In this document: in pieces, positions 42,557-50,426 of the stretch | Layout: the number at the start of each line of letters is the position of its first letter | Position numbering within the stretch: position 1 is the stretch's first letter | Virus record (IMG/VR): IMGVR_UViG_3300044635_002180 | Location: 52,216 to 116,215 of that record | Source: a virus | Length of the DNA: 64,000 nt | Strand: one strand, 5' to 3' | Program-made: the position numbers and the translations under genes | The notes under the pieces: model-generated | What the model was told of the DNA's origin: nothing | Databases searched by the model: none | The model's input: only the letters and a program-made list of their open reading frames with translations

Positions 42557-42564
42557 TATAAATA
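42557..42564 (+). promoter_or_regulatory. Late promoter, TATAAATA, 5 nt before ATG
   Basis: Plus strand reads TATAAATA-TGTAT-ATG at 42570; selects the third of three closely spaced in-frame candidates. Confidence 0.75.
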
Positions 42565-42569
42565 TGTAT

Positions 42570-43421
42570 ATGACGATCATATACAGAACAAAGTGTCCTA
42601 CTCTAGCTGGTCTTAATAAAGAAGAAGAAATCATTAAAGCATATCAAGATGGACTACCTATGCTCCAGCTTGAAAAGTTATATAATACACATCGACAAGC
42701 TTTAAAACGAATACTCACACGGAATGGCATTGAGCTAAAAACGCGCAAAGAGATTAGAAACTCAAAACATTATACTGACAATTTTAAGCAGCGCAAATAT
42801 AAAATATGTGATCTTAAAACTCAAGAGGATATCATAAAGATGTATTTGGATTATGACTCACCAGAAATTATAGCAAAAAAATATAATGTCACTCCAAAAG
42901 CTATTAGATCACATCTCAAAAAGCATGGCATATCTCTTAGAACATCATCAGAATCTGCTCAACATGAAAAAACAAAAAAGCGCAAAGAGCAAACATGCAT
43001 GGATCGTTTTGGTGTTCGTAATCCTTTGCAAGATGCAGATATACATGCAAAAATGTTAGAGTCTGCCCATAGATATAAAACACATACTATACAAGGTGTT
43101 GTTTTCGATAATGTACAGGGTTATGAGCCATATGCTTTAGATCACTTGGTATATGAAATGAATATGGACCCTAGTAATATTATAGCAGGCAGAATAGGGA
43201 AAGTACCTGTTATACATTATTCTCTCGATGGTACTAATCGTGTATATTTTCCAGATATATACGTTGAGCAGCAAAATTTGCTTATAGAAGTAAAAAGTGA
43301 ATATACTTTTAATATGAGCCGGGAAAAAAATTTAAAAAAACAAGAAGCTGCAAAAGGTGCTGGTTATGAACATAAAATATTCATATTTGAAAACACGGGC
43401 AAGCTCGTAAGTATTATCTAA
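42570..43421 (+). CDS. PD-(D/E)XK endonuclease with HTH repeats, likely homing endonuclease
   Basis: 283 aa from the ATG at 42570. Two HTH-like units read DNA sequence (EEEIIKAYQDGLPMLQLEKL ... NGIELKTR and EDIIKMYLDYDSPEIIAKKY ... HGISLRTS). The C-terminal nuclease holds VYFPDIYVEQQNLLIEVKSE, a clear PD...ExK site, followed by YTFNMSREKNLKKQEAAKGA. The segment CMDRFGVRNPLQD is common in phage homing endonucleases. AT-rich composition and insertion on the plus strand against the surrounding minus-strand genes mark it as mobile. It overlaps the primase end by 8 nt. Confidence 0.7.
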   Translation: MTIIYRTKCPTLAGLNKEEEIIKAYQDGLPMLQLEKLYNTHRQALKRILTRNGIELKTRKEIRNSKHYTDNFKQRKYKICDLKTQEDIIKMYLDYDSPEIIAKKYNVTPKAIRSHLKKHGISLRTSSESAQHEKTKKRKEQTCMDRFGVRNPLQDADIHAKMLESAHRYKTHTIQGVVFDNVQGYEPYALDHLVYEMNMDPSNIIAGRIGKVPVIHYSLDGTNRVYFPDIYVEQQNLLIEVKSEYTFNMSREKNLKKQEAAKGAGYEHKIFIFENTGKLVSII

Positions 43422-44448
43422 ACTGCGGCCTAATTTGGTTAAATTTAATCTGGGCCTGCAAACCATTGTATGAGTTGTTGATGATGAATTTTGCATCAAT
43501 CTCATTTATATCCAGATGCATCACAACATCATTGAAGTCTTTAAATTTGGCTCCAATGAGTTCAGGCCAAATGAATACAGTCTGATTCATCTGCATCAAC
43601 TTTTGTGTCTTTTTGTAGCTTGCTTCATCCAACCATTGTGAGTCCAACACCCACACAATTTTGAAGAATTTGCAAAGCAGTTCCATTTGCTCATGTTGCT
43701 TGTTGGAGAACAGCTGCAAACTATTCTCTTGAATGCCACCAACTGCAATTGAATTCTTTGTAAAAAAGGCATTGATGGGACCTTCAAACACAAAAATATG
43801 CTCACAATCTTGGTTAATTTTGTTTGCATTGAACAATGTGCGCTCACTGCAGCTCTTTGAAAGATACTTTGCCTTGGCATCACTGCTCAAAAAGCTGCGC
43901 GATTGATAAAATGTGATTTTATTTTTATCATCAAAAAACGGAATTATGATGCGTTTGTCATGCACCTGATTGTGATCAAAGCACATGTATAAAGTATCAG
44001 GTTTGTTGATGCCAACATCCATCTTTCTTTGCTTGATGTAATGCAATGCTTTTTGAACAACTTCATTGTCTTTATAGAATGCTGTTTGTGCTTCACTGTA
44101 CAGATTAATGCAATCGCCTGGCAATGTTGGCACTTCAATGGGTTGAGACACCGGGATACACTTGTTTACATCAATGGTATCATAATTGAGGCTGTCAAGC
44201 ATGATTTCATTGAAAGAAAGTCCGGACACTTCTTTGATCCATTTGTATGGGGTGCCTTTCCAACCGCAATTATGACAAAAAATGCTGTTGTGTTGCGGTA
44301 TATAGTACAAGCGTCGTTTTTTTAACCAGCTTTTGCCTTCACGGCAAATTGGACACGACGCTTGATAATTTTTTGTAAACCTATTGTATTTTGGTGAACC
44401 AGCAAATTGGTAAAATTTATTTACAATGTATGGTTCTGGCAATTGCAT
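43414..44448 (-). CDS. 61: DNA primase gp61-like
   Basis: 344 aa (T4 gp61 is 342 aa). A zinc site near the N-terminus (CPIC at 31-34 and CHNC at 58-61) is followed by the RNA polymerase/TOPRIM core: IIIPFFDDKNKITFYQSR, then FVFEGPINAFF (E of TOPRIM), VGGIQEN, and IVWVLDSQW (D-x-x motif). It makes RNA primers with the gp41 helicase for lagging-strand synthesis. A sigma70-like promoter (TTGAAA-17-TATATT) stands 5 nt before the ATG, so early leaderless expression is predicted. Confidence 0.85.
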   Translation of the reverse strand: MQLPEPYIVNKFYQFAGSPKYNRFTKNYQASCPICREGKSWLKKRRLYYIPQHNSIFCHNCGWKGTPYKWIKEVSGLSFNEIMLDSLNYDTIDVNKCIPVSQPIEVPTLPGDCINLYSEAQTAFYKDNEVVQKALHYIKQRKMDVGINKPDTLYMCFDHNQVHDKRIIIPFFDDKNKITFYQSRSFLSSDAKAKYLSKSCSERTLFNANKINQDCEHIFVFEGPINAFFTKNSIAVGGIQENSLQLFSNKQHEQMELLCKFFKIVWVLDSQWLDEASYKKTQKLMQMNQTVFIWPELIGAKFKDFNDVVMHLDINEIDAKFIINNSYNGLQAQIKFNQIRPQFR

Positions 44449-44453
44449 GCCAC

Positions 44454-44482
44454 AATATACAATGAATTTTACTGTTTTTCAA
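44454..44482 (-). promoter_or_regulatory. Sigma70-like early promoter, leaderless arrangement
   Basis: Minus strand: TTGAAA, 17 nt, TATATT, then 5 nt (GTGGC) and ATG of primase at 44448. The -35 lies inside the end of the 58-aa gene. Confidence 0.75.
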
Positions 44483-44645
44483 CTTCTTTTACTTCAACAG
44501 TTCCTCTGTGAAAAAATGTGCCATTGTTTGGATCATACCAATGCGCCTCAACATAGATTTTATCACCAATGCGTTTTTCAACAATGCGGGGATTAGCCAT
44601 GGCTCCAGATGGAGATGCCATTCTAACAGGACGTACTAAATTCAT
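44469..44645 (-). CDS. Small phage protein, 58 aa
   Basis: Short frame that fills the gap between RNase H and primase. It starts MNLVRPVRMASPSGAM and continues with strands (RIVEKRIGDKIYVEAHWYDP, GTFFHRGTVEVKEVE) like a small beta barrel. A late octamer lies 6 nt before the ATG. Length, strand and codon use agree with the neighbours. Function unknown. Confidence 0.65.
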   Translation of the reverse strand: MNLVRPVRMASPSGAMANPRIVEKRIGDKIYVEAHWYDPNNGTFFHRGTVEVKEVEKQ

Positions 44646-44651
44646 ATACAG

Positions 44652-44659
44652 TATTTAGT
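44652..44659 (-). promoter_or_regulatory. Late promoter candidate, ACTAAATA, 6 nt before ATG
   Basis: Minus strand reads ACTAAATA-CTGTAT-ATG at 44645; includes the stop codon of the RNase H gene. Confidence 0.6.
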
Positions 44660-45536
44660 CTCCCCGGAGCAAATTAACTATATCAATCATTTTGTTGCGA
44701 CTAAAAAACCCTTGCTGCCATTCATCCTTTTTATCAGCAATGGATGTCATGTTGTATTTGCCGCACAATTTTAAAAATTCATTAAAATTGCTTGATGCAT
44801 TCAATTGTTTGAAATATTCATGCATTTGATCCAGTTCGCCTTGTTGATGGCTGTAAGAGTCTTTTAAATCAGTGAGCGTGTAGTTGAGGCTATATTGTTG
44901 TTGTTGCTGCTCATTGAGTTGCAATGCATTGCTTATCACCTTTTTAGCTTTGGCAGGTGAGCAAATTCTTGGAATGTTATCAGCGGGATCTCCAATGAGA
45001 CATTTGTATTGAACATAATTGCTCAAAGAAACATCTGCAAATTGCTCAAAATTCATTGCATCAATGATGGCTTTTTTATTAACATCATAGAAACTCACAT
45101 CACTGTTGATGAGCTGCAGCAAATCCTTGTCAGAACTAATTATGAGCTTTTTGCCCACAAGATTTTTACACAAAAAAGCAATTACATCATCACCTTCCAA
45201 TGAAAATGGAAATACATTGTAGCACCCAAGAGCATTTATGAAAGACTCTACTACTTCATACTCTGCATACACTTCTTTGCTCTTGTCTTTATCCCTATTT
45301 GTTTTGTATGTATCTGCAGCAATTACTTTGCGAAAACATGGAACATGTGGCTGCTGCTTTTTATCCCAAACACAATATATTTTGTGTGGTTTAAATTTAT
45401 CATTGTAACTCTTGAGTGATTTGAGAAAGATATAAGCATGAAAATTTCCAATTTCATTATCATCACCTGCTGTCATTTTGCTGGCCATCCAAAATGAACG
45501 GTGATAGATGTTGCTTGCGTCAATTATTAGATTCAT
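44655..45536 (-). CDS. rnh: RNase H / 5'-3' exonuclease (T4 rnh-like FEN family)
   Basis: 293 aa (T4 RNase H is 305 aa). PIN-type nuclease with the full set of metal-binding acidic residues: D6 in LIIDASNIYHR, LEGDDVIAFL, IISSDKDLLQL, and the helix-hairpin region KCLIGDPADNIPRI. Removes RNA primers and 5' flaps on the lagging strand. It overlaps the upstream 96-aa gene by 17 nt, in the operon with the sliding clamp. Confidence 0.85.
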   Translation of the reverse strand: MNLIIDASNIYHRSFWMASKMTAGDDNEIGNFHAYIFLKSLKSYNDKFKPHKIYCVWDKKQQPHVPCFRKVIAADTYKTNRDKDKSKEVYAEYEVVESFINALGCYNVFPFSLEGDDVIAFLCKNLVGKKLIISSDKDLLQLINSDVSFYDVNKKAIIDAMNFEQFADVSLSNYVQYKCLIGDPADNIPRICSPAKAKKVISNALQLNEQQQQQYSLNYTLTDLKDSYSHQQGELDQMHEYFKQLNASSNFNEFLKLCGKYNMTSIADKKDEWQQGFFSRNKMIDIVNLLRGD

Positions 45537-45810
45537 TTTTTTCGAATTGTTTTATAGTTACAATGTATACGTCTGCAGGAGTCTTCTCTACAAATTGTAG
45601 TATACCATTTTGTATTCCAAAATCAAATTTTTCTTTTGGAATAATTCTATTCACATTGTTGGGAATAGATAGAAACATGTACAGGTCTCCTTGCTGTTTG
45701 ATGAACACAAACATCTCACCAACATAAGCACCTTGTGTTACTGCATAAATGCATCGATGGTGCTTATGTTTTTTAAAAGATTTTATCCAATTTTTAACTG
45801 CATTTAGCAT
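45520..45810 (-). CDS. Unidentified protein in replication operon
   Basis: 96 aa. Beta-rich middle (VGEMFVFIKQQGDLYMFLSI, DFGIQNGILQFVEKTPADVY) with a basic N-terminus (WIKSFKKHKHHR). Directly follows the upstream stop codon and overlaps RNase H, so it is in the gp45 transcript. No known domain. Confidence 0.6.
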   Translation of the reverse strand: MLNAVKNWIKSFKKHKHHRCIYAVTQGAYVGEMFVFIKQQGDLYMFLSIPNNVNRIIPKEKFDFGIQNGILQFVEKTPADVYIVTIKQFEKNESNN

Positions 45811-46158
45811 TTATTCTACACTGTTTACATGAAGATTTATCATACATTTTTGCATTGCAGAAACCAATGCATCTGCTTCTAATCCATTGTGGGCATTAAT
45901 TATTTTGATTGGAGTGCCTTCAAAGTCATATCCAATCAAAATATAAGTTCTTAAAAATTCTGCTAATACTGAAATTACAGCTTTTGCACAATCTTCCTTG
46001 TACATTTTTTCTTTGCTTTCAAGTACAACAGCTTCCAGAGCATCTTTGATCAAGTTGTTGATCACTGTTGCTTCAAGCATTTGCTGCGAAGTCAAAGTTT
46101 TATCTTTTTTTCTCTTGGGAGCATTACTGCCTGATGGGCTGCATGTGTTAGTTTCCAT
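45811..46158 (-). CDS. Unidentified protein in replication operon
   Basis: 115 aa from the ATG at 46156-46158; a start 15 nt upstream is also open. A Lys/Ser-rich N-terminus (SNAPKRKKDKTLTSQQ) precedes helices (TVINNLIKDALEAVVLESKE, DCAKAVISVLAEFLRTYILI). Overlaps the neighbour upstream by 11 nt. No motif of known function. Confidence 0.6.
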   Translation of the reverse strand: METNTCSPSGSNAPKRKKDKTLTSQQMLEATVINNLIKDALEAVVLESKEKMYKEDCAKAVISVLAEFLRTYILIGYDFEGTPIKIINAHNGLEADALVSAMQKCMINLHVNSVE

Positions 46159-46480
46159 GATGTGTGAGTGCACTAGGCTGTATGCCGCGTTCCAACAAAT
46201 GTGTAATAATTACTTCAATTGAATCTGTTTTTATTGAATAATTTTTAGGAAACGCATTTCCTCCATCATTAAATTCAAACATAACATCATTTGCAAAATC
46301 TTTATTTTCGTAGCATGTGATGTACACACTTGCTTTGCCTGGCTCTACAAGAATAGTCCATCGTCTGGGATCACTCAATGCATAGTCACTAAAAATCCTG
46401 TAAGTAATGAACTTGTTGTCTTTGAGACGCTTGAGAAAGTAACTTGGTGTGCTTATTTTATTTTTCTTGCTTCTGTTCAT
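46148..46480 (-). CDS. Conserved-type phage protein next to the sliding clamp
   Basis: 110 aa. Compact alpha/beta protein: STPSYFLKRLKDNKFITYRI, RRWTILVEPGKASVYITCYE, MFEFNDGGNAFPKNYSIKTD, SIEVIITHLLERGI. The pattern looks conserved, and ATGA coupling to the clamp suggests a replication role, but the family is not recognised. It is not RegA or gp62 by length or motif. Confidence 0.6.
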   Translation of the reverse strand: MNRSKKNKISTPSYFLKRLKDNKFITYRIFSDYALSDPRRWTILVEPGKASVYITCYENKDFANDVMFEFNDGGNAFPKNYSIKTDSIEVIITHLLERGIQPSALTHHGN

Positions 46481-47190
46481 GATGTGTAGGAAGTTGTAAT
46501 ATACTTTAATTTATAAGCAGGGTTGCTAATATCAATTGATACAACACCCATTTGAGTGTTGATTCCAATGTTGATGCTGCTATTGTTGCTAAAGCTCAAA
46601 CTTCTAAAGAAATCCACATTCAATGAAACAGCATCAAATGGAGTTGCACACTCCCCAAATTCAAATTCAAAGCTATCTACATTGTCCCTTGCTTTGTCAG
46701 TTAATTCTGCAAGTACTTTGAAACCATCACTTGATAGGTAAATCTTATTGCTATCGCTGCTAAAACTACTAAACTTGACGATGCTTGTAAACTTCTCAGC
46801 GGAAACTTTGAAGTTGACATTGAATGCAAATTCTAACACCTTTTTAATGTTGATGGCAGGTTGGCTTATGATGCCATTTTCCAGCAAGTGATATTTGAAT
46901 CGCAGAGATGGTGATTTATATTCAATGTAATTGTTGGTCACATTGACATTGTAGCTTTCTTCATTTATTTGCTCTAATGCTTTCAAGAGCTTTGAAATGC
47001 TTGAGATGTTTAAAAAACCTTTGAAATTAGTTACACAAGGCAGTATGCCATATGTCACTGTTACATTGTCTGGTGTACCAACCAGACTCGTCATCTGATT
47101 TTCATCAACTACAATTATTGCAGTATCATTAATTTTGAGCAAACTTTTTAAGAAAGCTATACAGTCTCTGTTAAGAGTTATTTGTTGCAT
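46477..47190 (-). CDS. 45: Sliding clamp gp45-like
   Basis: 237 aa (T4 gp45 is 228 aa). It shows the repeated strand-helix pattern of the clamp domains (DTAIIVVDENQMTSLVGTPD, NFKGFLNISSISKLLKALEQ, SSDSNKIYLSSDGFKVLAEL, SYTS end), and occupies the expected place in the replication cluster. As a trimeric ring it tethers DNA polymerase; in T4 it also activates late transcription through gp33 and gp55, consistent with the late octamers in this window. Coupled to both neighbours. Confidence 0.8.
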   Translation of the reverse strand: MQQITLNRDCIAFLKSLLKINDTAIIVVDENQMTSLVGTPDNVTVTYGILPCVTNFKGFLNISSISKLLKALEQINEESYNVNVTNNYIEYKSPSLRFKYHLLENGIISQPAINIKKVLEFAFNVNFKVSAEKFTSIVKFSSFSSDSNKIYLSSDGFKVLAELTDKARDNVDSFEFEFGECATPFDAVSLNVDFFRSLSFSNNSSINIGINTQMGVVSIDISNPAYKLKYITTSYTS

Positions 47191-47196
47191 TACAAA

Positions 47197-47760
47197 TTAT
47201 AACTGCTTGTTGACCGTATTCCACTTTAATTTTACAAGTTGCTCCGTTGCATCTTGTTCAGAATTTTTGCACCCAGTGCATTTCAATTCAATGATATTTT
47301 CTGCTGTTTTGGATATTTTCGGTTGAGATCCACACAAGCAGCAATTCACATATTTTTTAACCTTTTTGTTTTTTTCTTTGAAATTGTTTTGCGATTCAAT
47401 CAGCAGCTTCTTAATGTCATACAGAACATTGTAGATGTCATTTAAAATTGACTTTTCATCATTTTTGAACATTAGTTCCATCTGCTGCTCAGTTGCAGCA
47501 GTCTTTTGCACTGGGGCCAATACTATTGGCGCCAATGGCTGCGGTATTTCCTGCACAGTAATTTGCTGTTGAGGCAAAAATTGAGGTTGTGGATGCACTG
47601 TTGGCGCTTCCACAACCTCTTTTAGAACGTTTTGGAGTTCAATGCTCCTATTACCGAATTTTGCATTGCTGCCAGTAGCAGCAATATGGTTATCGATTTC
47701 TTTCATTTGGCCGTATACATTGCCAATGAAATTTATAAGAGCATTTTTGTCATCCATCAT
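47197..47760 (-). CDS. Unidentified protein with zinc ribbon, between gp32 and gp45
   Basis: 187 aa. Helical N-terminus (LINFIGNVYGQMKEIDNHIA), a Pro/Gln-rich linker (residues about 50-85), a second helix (LNDIYNVLYDIKKLLIES) and a C-terminal four-cysteine ribbon (CCLCGSQPKIS ... ELKCTGC). Overlaps gp32 by 4 nt. In phages of this type such a protein could link clamp or SSB with other replication factors; no direct homologue is recognised. Confidence 0.6.
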   Translation of the reverse strand: MMDDKNALINFIGNVYGQMKEIDNHIAATGSNAKFGNRSIELQNVLKEVVEAPTVHPQPQFLPQQQITVQEIPQPLAPIVLAPVQKTAATEQQMELMFKNDEKSILNDIYNVLYDIKKLLIESQNNFKEKNKKVKKYVNCCLCGSQPKISKTAENIIELKCTGCKNSEQDATEQLVKLKWNTVNKQL

Positions 47761-48611
47761 AGTGAGCTAATCAATTTACGCATCTTTTCATCTTCATCAA
47801 CATCTAATTCACTAGAAACATCAAAAGGTGTTCCTTCTGAATCATTGGAAGTAGTTGCATGAGCAACATTGCTGTGTGTTGCAATGCTGTGTGTTGCAAC
47901 GGATTCACTGCCTTTGCAGTAATAATGCTCATCAAAAAGCTTTTTGAGATCATCATAAGCGCGGCAGGTGTATACAGTTTCAAGATTGCCACCTTGATTG
48001 TATACTTCTTCAATTTGCTGCTCAGTAAGCTTCAAATCAGTTGGTGATGTGAAACGACTTTCTGTGTAGTTGGTATAGCCACCTTGCTCTGTAACTTTGA
48101 TTTTGAAGTTGACACCGCTTGGGCCAAGATCAAACACACGTGCACCAAATTCATCAGAATCTTCTCCGCTAATAGCGTTGTTGATGATGTTGAACAGCTG
48201 CTTGCCAAAGCGAATGAGTTTGACTTTGCCATTGTTTTCTGGATTGGTAGGATCAGCAATGACATACACCTTCATGAGCCAGCGCTCACTACGACGCACA
48301 CTTTTGATCTTTTCCTTGTCTGCATCTGTACCTGTGCGGTAAATCTTGATGCGTTCTTCAGCAATGGGATCACGCTCACCCCAGCTAATGGGTGAAATAG
48401 CAGAAGTGTATTGACCAGTTGCGAAACTGTTCCATGCAAATGTCTGATATTTGAACCAGGTCTTTTCTGGATCCTTCATGTTGGGCAGTAGTCGGATGAC
48501 ATATGTATTGCCCTTTTCAAAGGACATAATGTCACGAGAACCGCTTGATTGTGTTTGCTGTTTGTTAAGAGCATCTTTGATGCTGTCGAACATGCTTAGG
48601 TTGTATTTCAT
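47757..48611 (-). CDS. 32: Single-stranded DNA-binding protein gp32-like
   Basis: 284 aa (T4 gp32 is 301 aa). The OB-fold core matches gp32: YVIRLLPNMKDPEKTWFKYQ, RSERWLMKVYVIADPTNPEN, GKVKLIRFGKQLFNIINNAI and FDLGPSGVNFKIKVTEQGGY. The C-terminus is acidic (SSELDVDEDEKMRKL), the usual site for partner proteins. A short Ser/Ala/Thr/His repeat (VATHSIATHSNVAHA) lies before it, from a direct 15-bp DNA repeat. It coats ssDNA in replication and recombination. Confidence 0.9.
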   Translation of the reverse strand: MKYNLSMFDSIKDALNKQQTQSSGSRDIMSFEKGNTYVIRLLPNMKDPEKTWFKYQTFAWNSFATGQYTSAISPISWGERDPIAEERIKIYRTGTDADKEKIKSVRRSERWLMKVYVIADPTNPENNGKVKLIRFGKQLFNIINNAISGEDSDEFGARVFDLGPSGVNFKIKVTEQGGYTNYTESRFTSPTDLKLTEQQIEEVYNQGGNLETVYTCRAYDDLKKLFDEHYYCKGSESVATHSIATHSNVAHATTSNDSEGTPFDVSSELDVDEDEKMRKLISSL

Positions 48612-48619
48612 ATTTTGTT

Positions 48620-49258
48620 TTAGTTGTTTGTTTTGTTTTGTTTGTTTATTAGTTCTAACCCTTGTCGGGCTATGTTTTTACACCTTTTGGATGCAAAAAA
48701 GTTCGTTCGATGCTTTGGCACTTCGCGCAGAAAATCATCTCCAAGAATTTGCTGAGCATCTGTACTACACTGTAATAATTTAGTCTCAAACCCTTGAAAT
48801 GCAAGTAAGGCAAATATGCATATTTTTAAATCTTTCAAGTGCACAATGAACCAAGGAAAACCTGCTGGAGCATTGACATTTAAATAATCTTTCAATGCAA
48901 TGTTGTTGTTTTTGCAAAATGAGTAGATGAACATCATTGATGATTTAACAAAATCAATGGTCCAATCTTCATCAACTTTGTTGAGTTGATCAGCTATATA
49001 CAAATTATACAGCTTGATGGCTTTCATTGTTTTAAAAAACTCCAATGTTTGAAAATCAGAATCTACAAATCCTGCATTGAAGAAATCTCTTGGCTTTACA
49101 TTGCTTAAAGATGTAAAAAAGGATGCAAGCTGTTTGAGCGCTACAACATGCTGCTCTTTCAAATCATCAAATTGCTTTCTTGGTGTAAACGGCTTTCCTT
49201 TGCGCTGTGCTCTCAAATATTCATTGTATATGTTTTTTTCAAAATCACTTAAGTGCAT
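48620..49258 (-). CDS. Possible helicase loader gp59-like
   Basis: 212 aa (T4 gp59 is 217 aa), all-helical and basic at the C-terminus. It is directly upstream of gp32, as gene 59 is in T4. Segments such as WTIDFVKSSMMFIYSFCKNN and FIVHLKDLKICIFALLAFQG parallel the two-domain helical pattern of gp59 (FISNLVANQDAW..., IFKLLQSNIISFETFILLD). The similarity is weak, so the call rests on synteny, length and fold type. Confidence 0.4.
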   Translation of the reverse strand: MHLSDFEKNIYNEYLRAQRKGKPFTPRKQFDDLKEQHVVALKQLASFFTSLSNVKPRDFFNAGFVDSDFQTLEFFKTMKAIKLYNLYIADQLNKVDEDWTIDFVKSSMMFIYSFCKNNNIALKDYLNVNAPAGFPWFIVHLKDLKICIFALLAFQGFETKLLQCSTDAQQILGDDFLREVPKHRTNFFASKRCKNIARQGLELINKQNKTNN

Positions 49259-49511
49259 TTTTATTCTTGTTGAGGTATTTGCTTATATACTTGCTTTTGT
49301 AGAGCGTTGGATCGTAATCAATGAACATTTTAAAAAGATAAAAATCATTGTCTATGTCTAGCATAGCTTTGATAAGATCTCTATAATTTTTATTTTTCAA
49401 GAGCAACAAGAATATATTTGGAAGATTTAGCTTTTTACCACTTATGATGGTAAGAAAGCTGCAAAATGTCAGCATTCGAAATTCTTGTTCATATTCAGAT
49501 GAAACAGTCAT
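49245..49511 (-). CDS. Unidentified small helical protein
   Basis: 88 aa from the ATG that overlaps the upstream TGA as ATGA. Helical, with hydrophobic segments (FCSFLTIISGKKLNLPNIFL) and basic end (YISKYLNKNKNALK). It lies where T4 carries gene 33 (order 33-59-32), but the C-terminal clamp-binding motif of gp33 is not obvious. Overlaps the gp59-like gene by 14 nt. Confidence 0.5.
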   Translation of the reverse strand: MTVSSEYEQEFRMLTFCSFLTIISGKKLNLPNIFLLLLKNKNYRDLIKAMLDIDNDFYLFKMFIDYDPTLYKSKYISKYLNKNKNALK

Positions 49512-50398
49512 AATGTGCACGGTTTGAGTGTTTTTGTAAACAGCAGAAAATTTTCAGTAATTTTGCCGCCAGCAGCAGATTCATGACCACCGCCATCGCA
49601 CAACTTTGCTGCAATTGAAGATAAATCTACAGCGCATGTTGGTGACTTTCTAAATGAAACTGTTTTAGCATCTTGATTGACTAATATAACAATTTGCGCA
49701 TCACAGCTGCTGATCAAATGATCTGCTACATCATTGTGAGCTGTCTTGCAGAATGTGCTTATTACCTTGTGACCATTTATATCTCCACAAAATGTATGCA
49801 GATTGTCAATCACTTCTTTGGCTTTTTTGTTATAAAGAGCAATTGCGTTCTCCTGCATTTGTGTAAAACCACTAAAACCACCCTTAAAAGCATTTGCAAA
49901 GGTTTCTACCCTATTGCCATTGAAAGTCCAATACAAGCAATTGAGTTTCTTGGATGCTTTTAATGCAAGCTTGTAGCTATCATAATCACTAACATGCAAA
50001 ATTAACTTTTTCTGATCACTGGTGATGAAAGGCTCATATTTGCTTTTGAATGTCTCATACAACAATTGTGCTGTAGAATCACATTCTTTGACATGAGCAT
50101 TTGCGCAAGTGTATTTTATATTTTTTGCAATGTGTGAAGCATGATGATCCACAATGGTCACATTTTTAGAGTCAATGAGATCACTAATGATTGATGCATC
50201 CAGATCAAGAATAAATATTTTGTCAAAATCACTAACTTTGTTGTGCTCCAACCATTTAACAAATTCAGAACGAAGCTTTGAAGAATTGCATGTAAATAGA
50301 GAGGTTTTGTAGCTACCTTTTTCCAGGAGCCATTTTAAAACCAAATAAGATGCGGCACCATCTAAATCTACATCTGTCCAGATCGCTACTTTCAGCAT
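49508..50398 (-). CDS. DHH/DHHA1 phosphoesterase
   Basis: 296 aa. N-terminal DHH domain: TDVDLDGAAS (8-17), FILDLDAS (63-69) and VDHHASH (83-89), giving the Mn-binding Asp/His set. C-terminal DHHA1 domain ends with GGGHESAAGG. The family covers NrnA/RecJ-type nanoRNases and cyclic dinucleotide phosphodiesterases. Likely substrates are short oligonucleotides from phage degradation of host RNA or DNA, or signalling nucleotides. It has its own late-type promoter (AATAAATA, 5 nt) and is the first gene of the gp59-gp32-gp45 group. Confidence 0.8.
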   Translation of the reverse strand: MLKVAIWTDVDLDGAASYLVLKWLLEKGSYKTSLFTCNSSKLRSEFVKWLEHNKVSDFDKIFILDLDASIISDLIDSKNVTIVDHHASHIAKNIKYTCANAHVKECDSTAQLLYETFKSKYEPFITSDQKKLILHVSDYDSYKLALKASKKLNCLYWTFNGNRVETFANAFKGGFSGFTQMQENAIALYNKKAKEVIDNLHTFCGDINGHKVISTFCKTAHNDVADHLISSCDAQIVILVNQDAKTVSFRKSPTCAVDLSSIAAKLCDGGGHESAAGGKITENFLLFTKTLKPCTL

Positions 50399-50403
50399 TT
50401 TTT

Positions 50404-50411
50404 TATTTATT
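50404..50411 (-). promoter_or_regulatory. Late promoter, AATAAATA, 5 nt before ATG
   Basis: Minus strand reads AATAAATA-AAAAA-ATG at 50398. Confidence 0.65.
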
Positions 50412-50426
50412 TTGATGCATTCAAAG

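Noticed and set aside
42530-42557. Short inverted repeat CCAAC ... GTTGG before the late promoter at 42557
   Set aside because: Stem of five or six base pairs with a long AT-rich loop and no T-run; too weak for a terminator call.
47877-47908. Direct 15-bp repeat in the gp32 gene
   Set aside because: It lies in the coding sequence for a Ser/Ala/Thr/His linker and is simple duplication, not a regulatory or attachment site.
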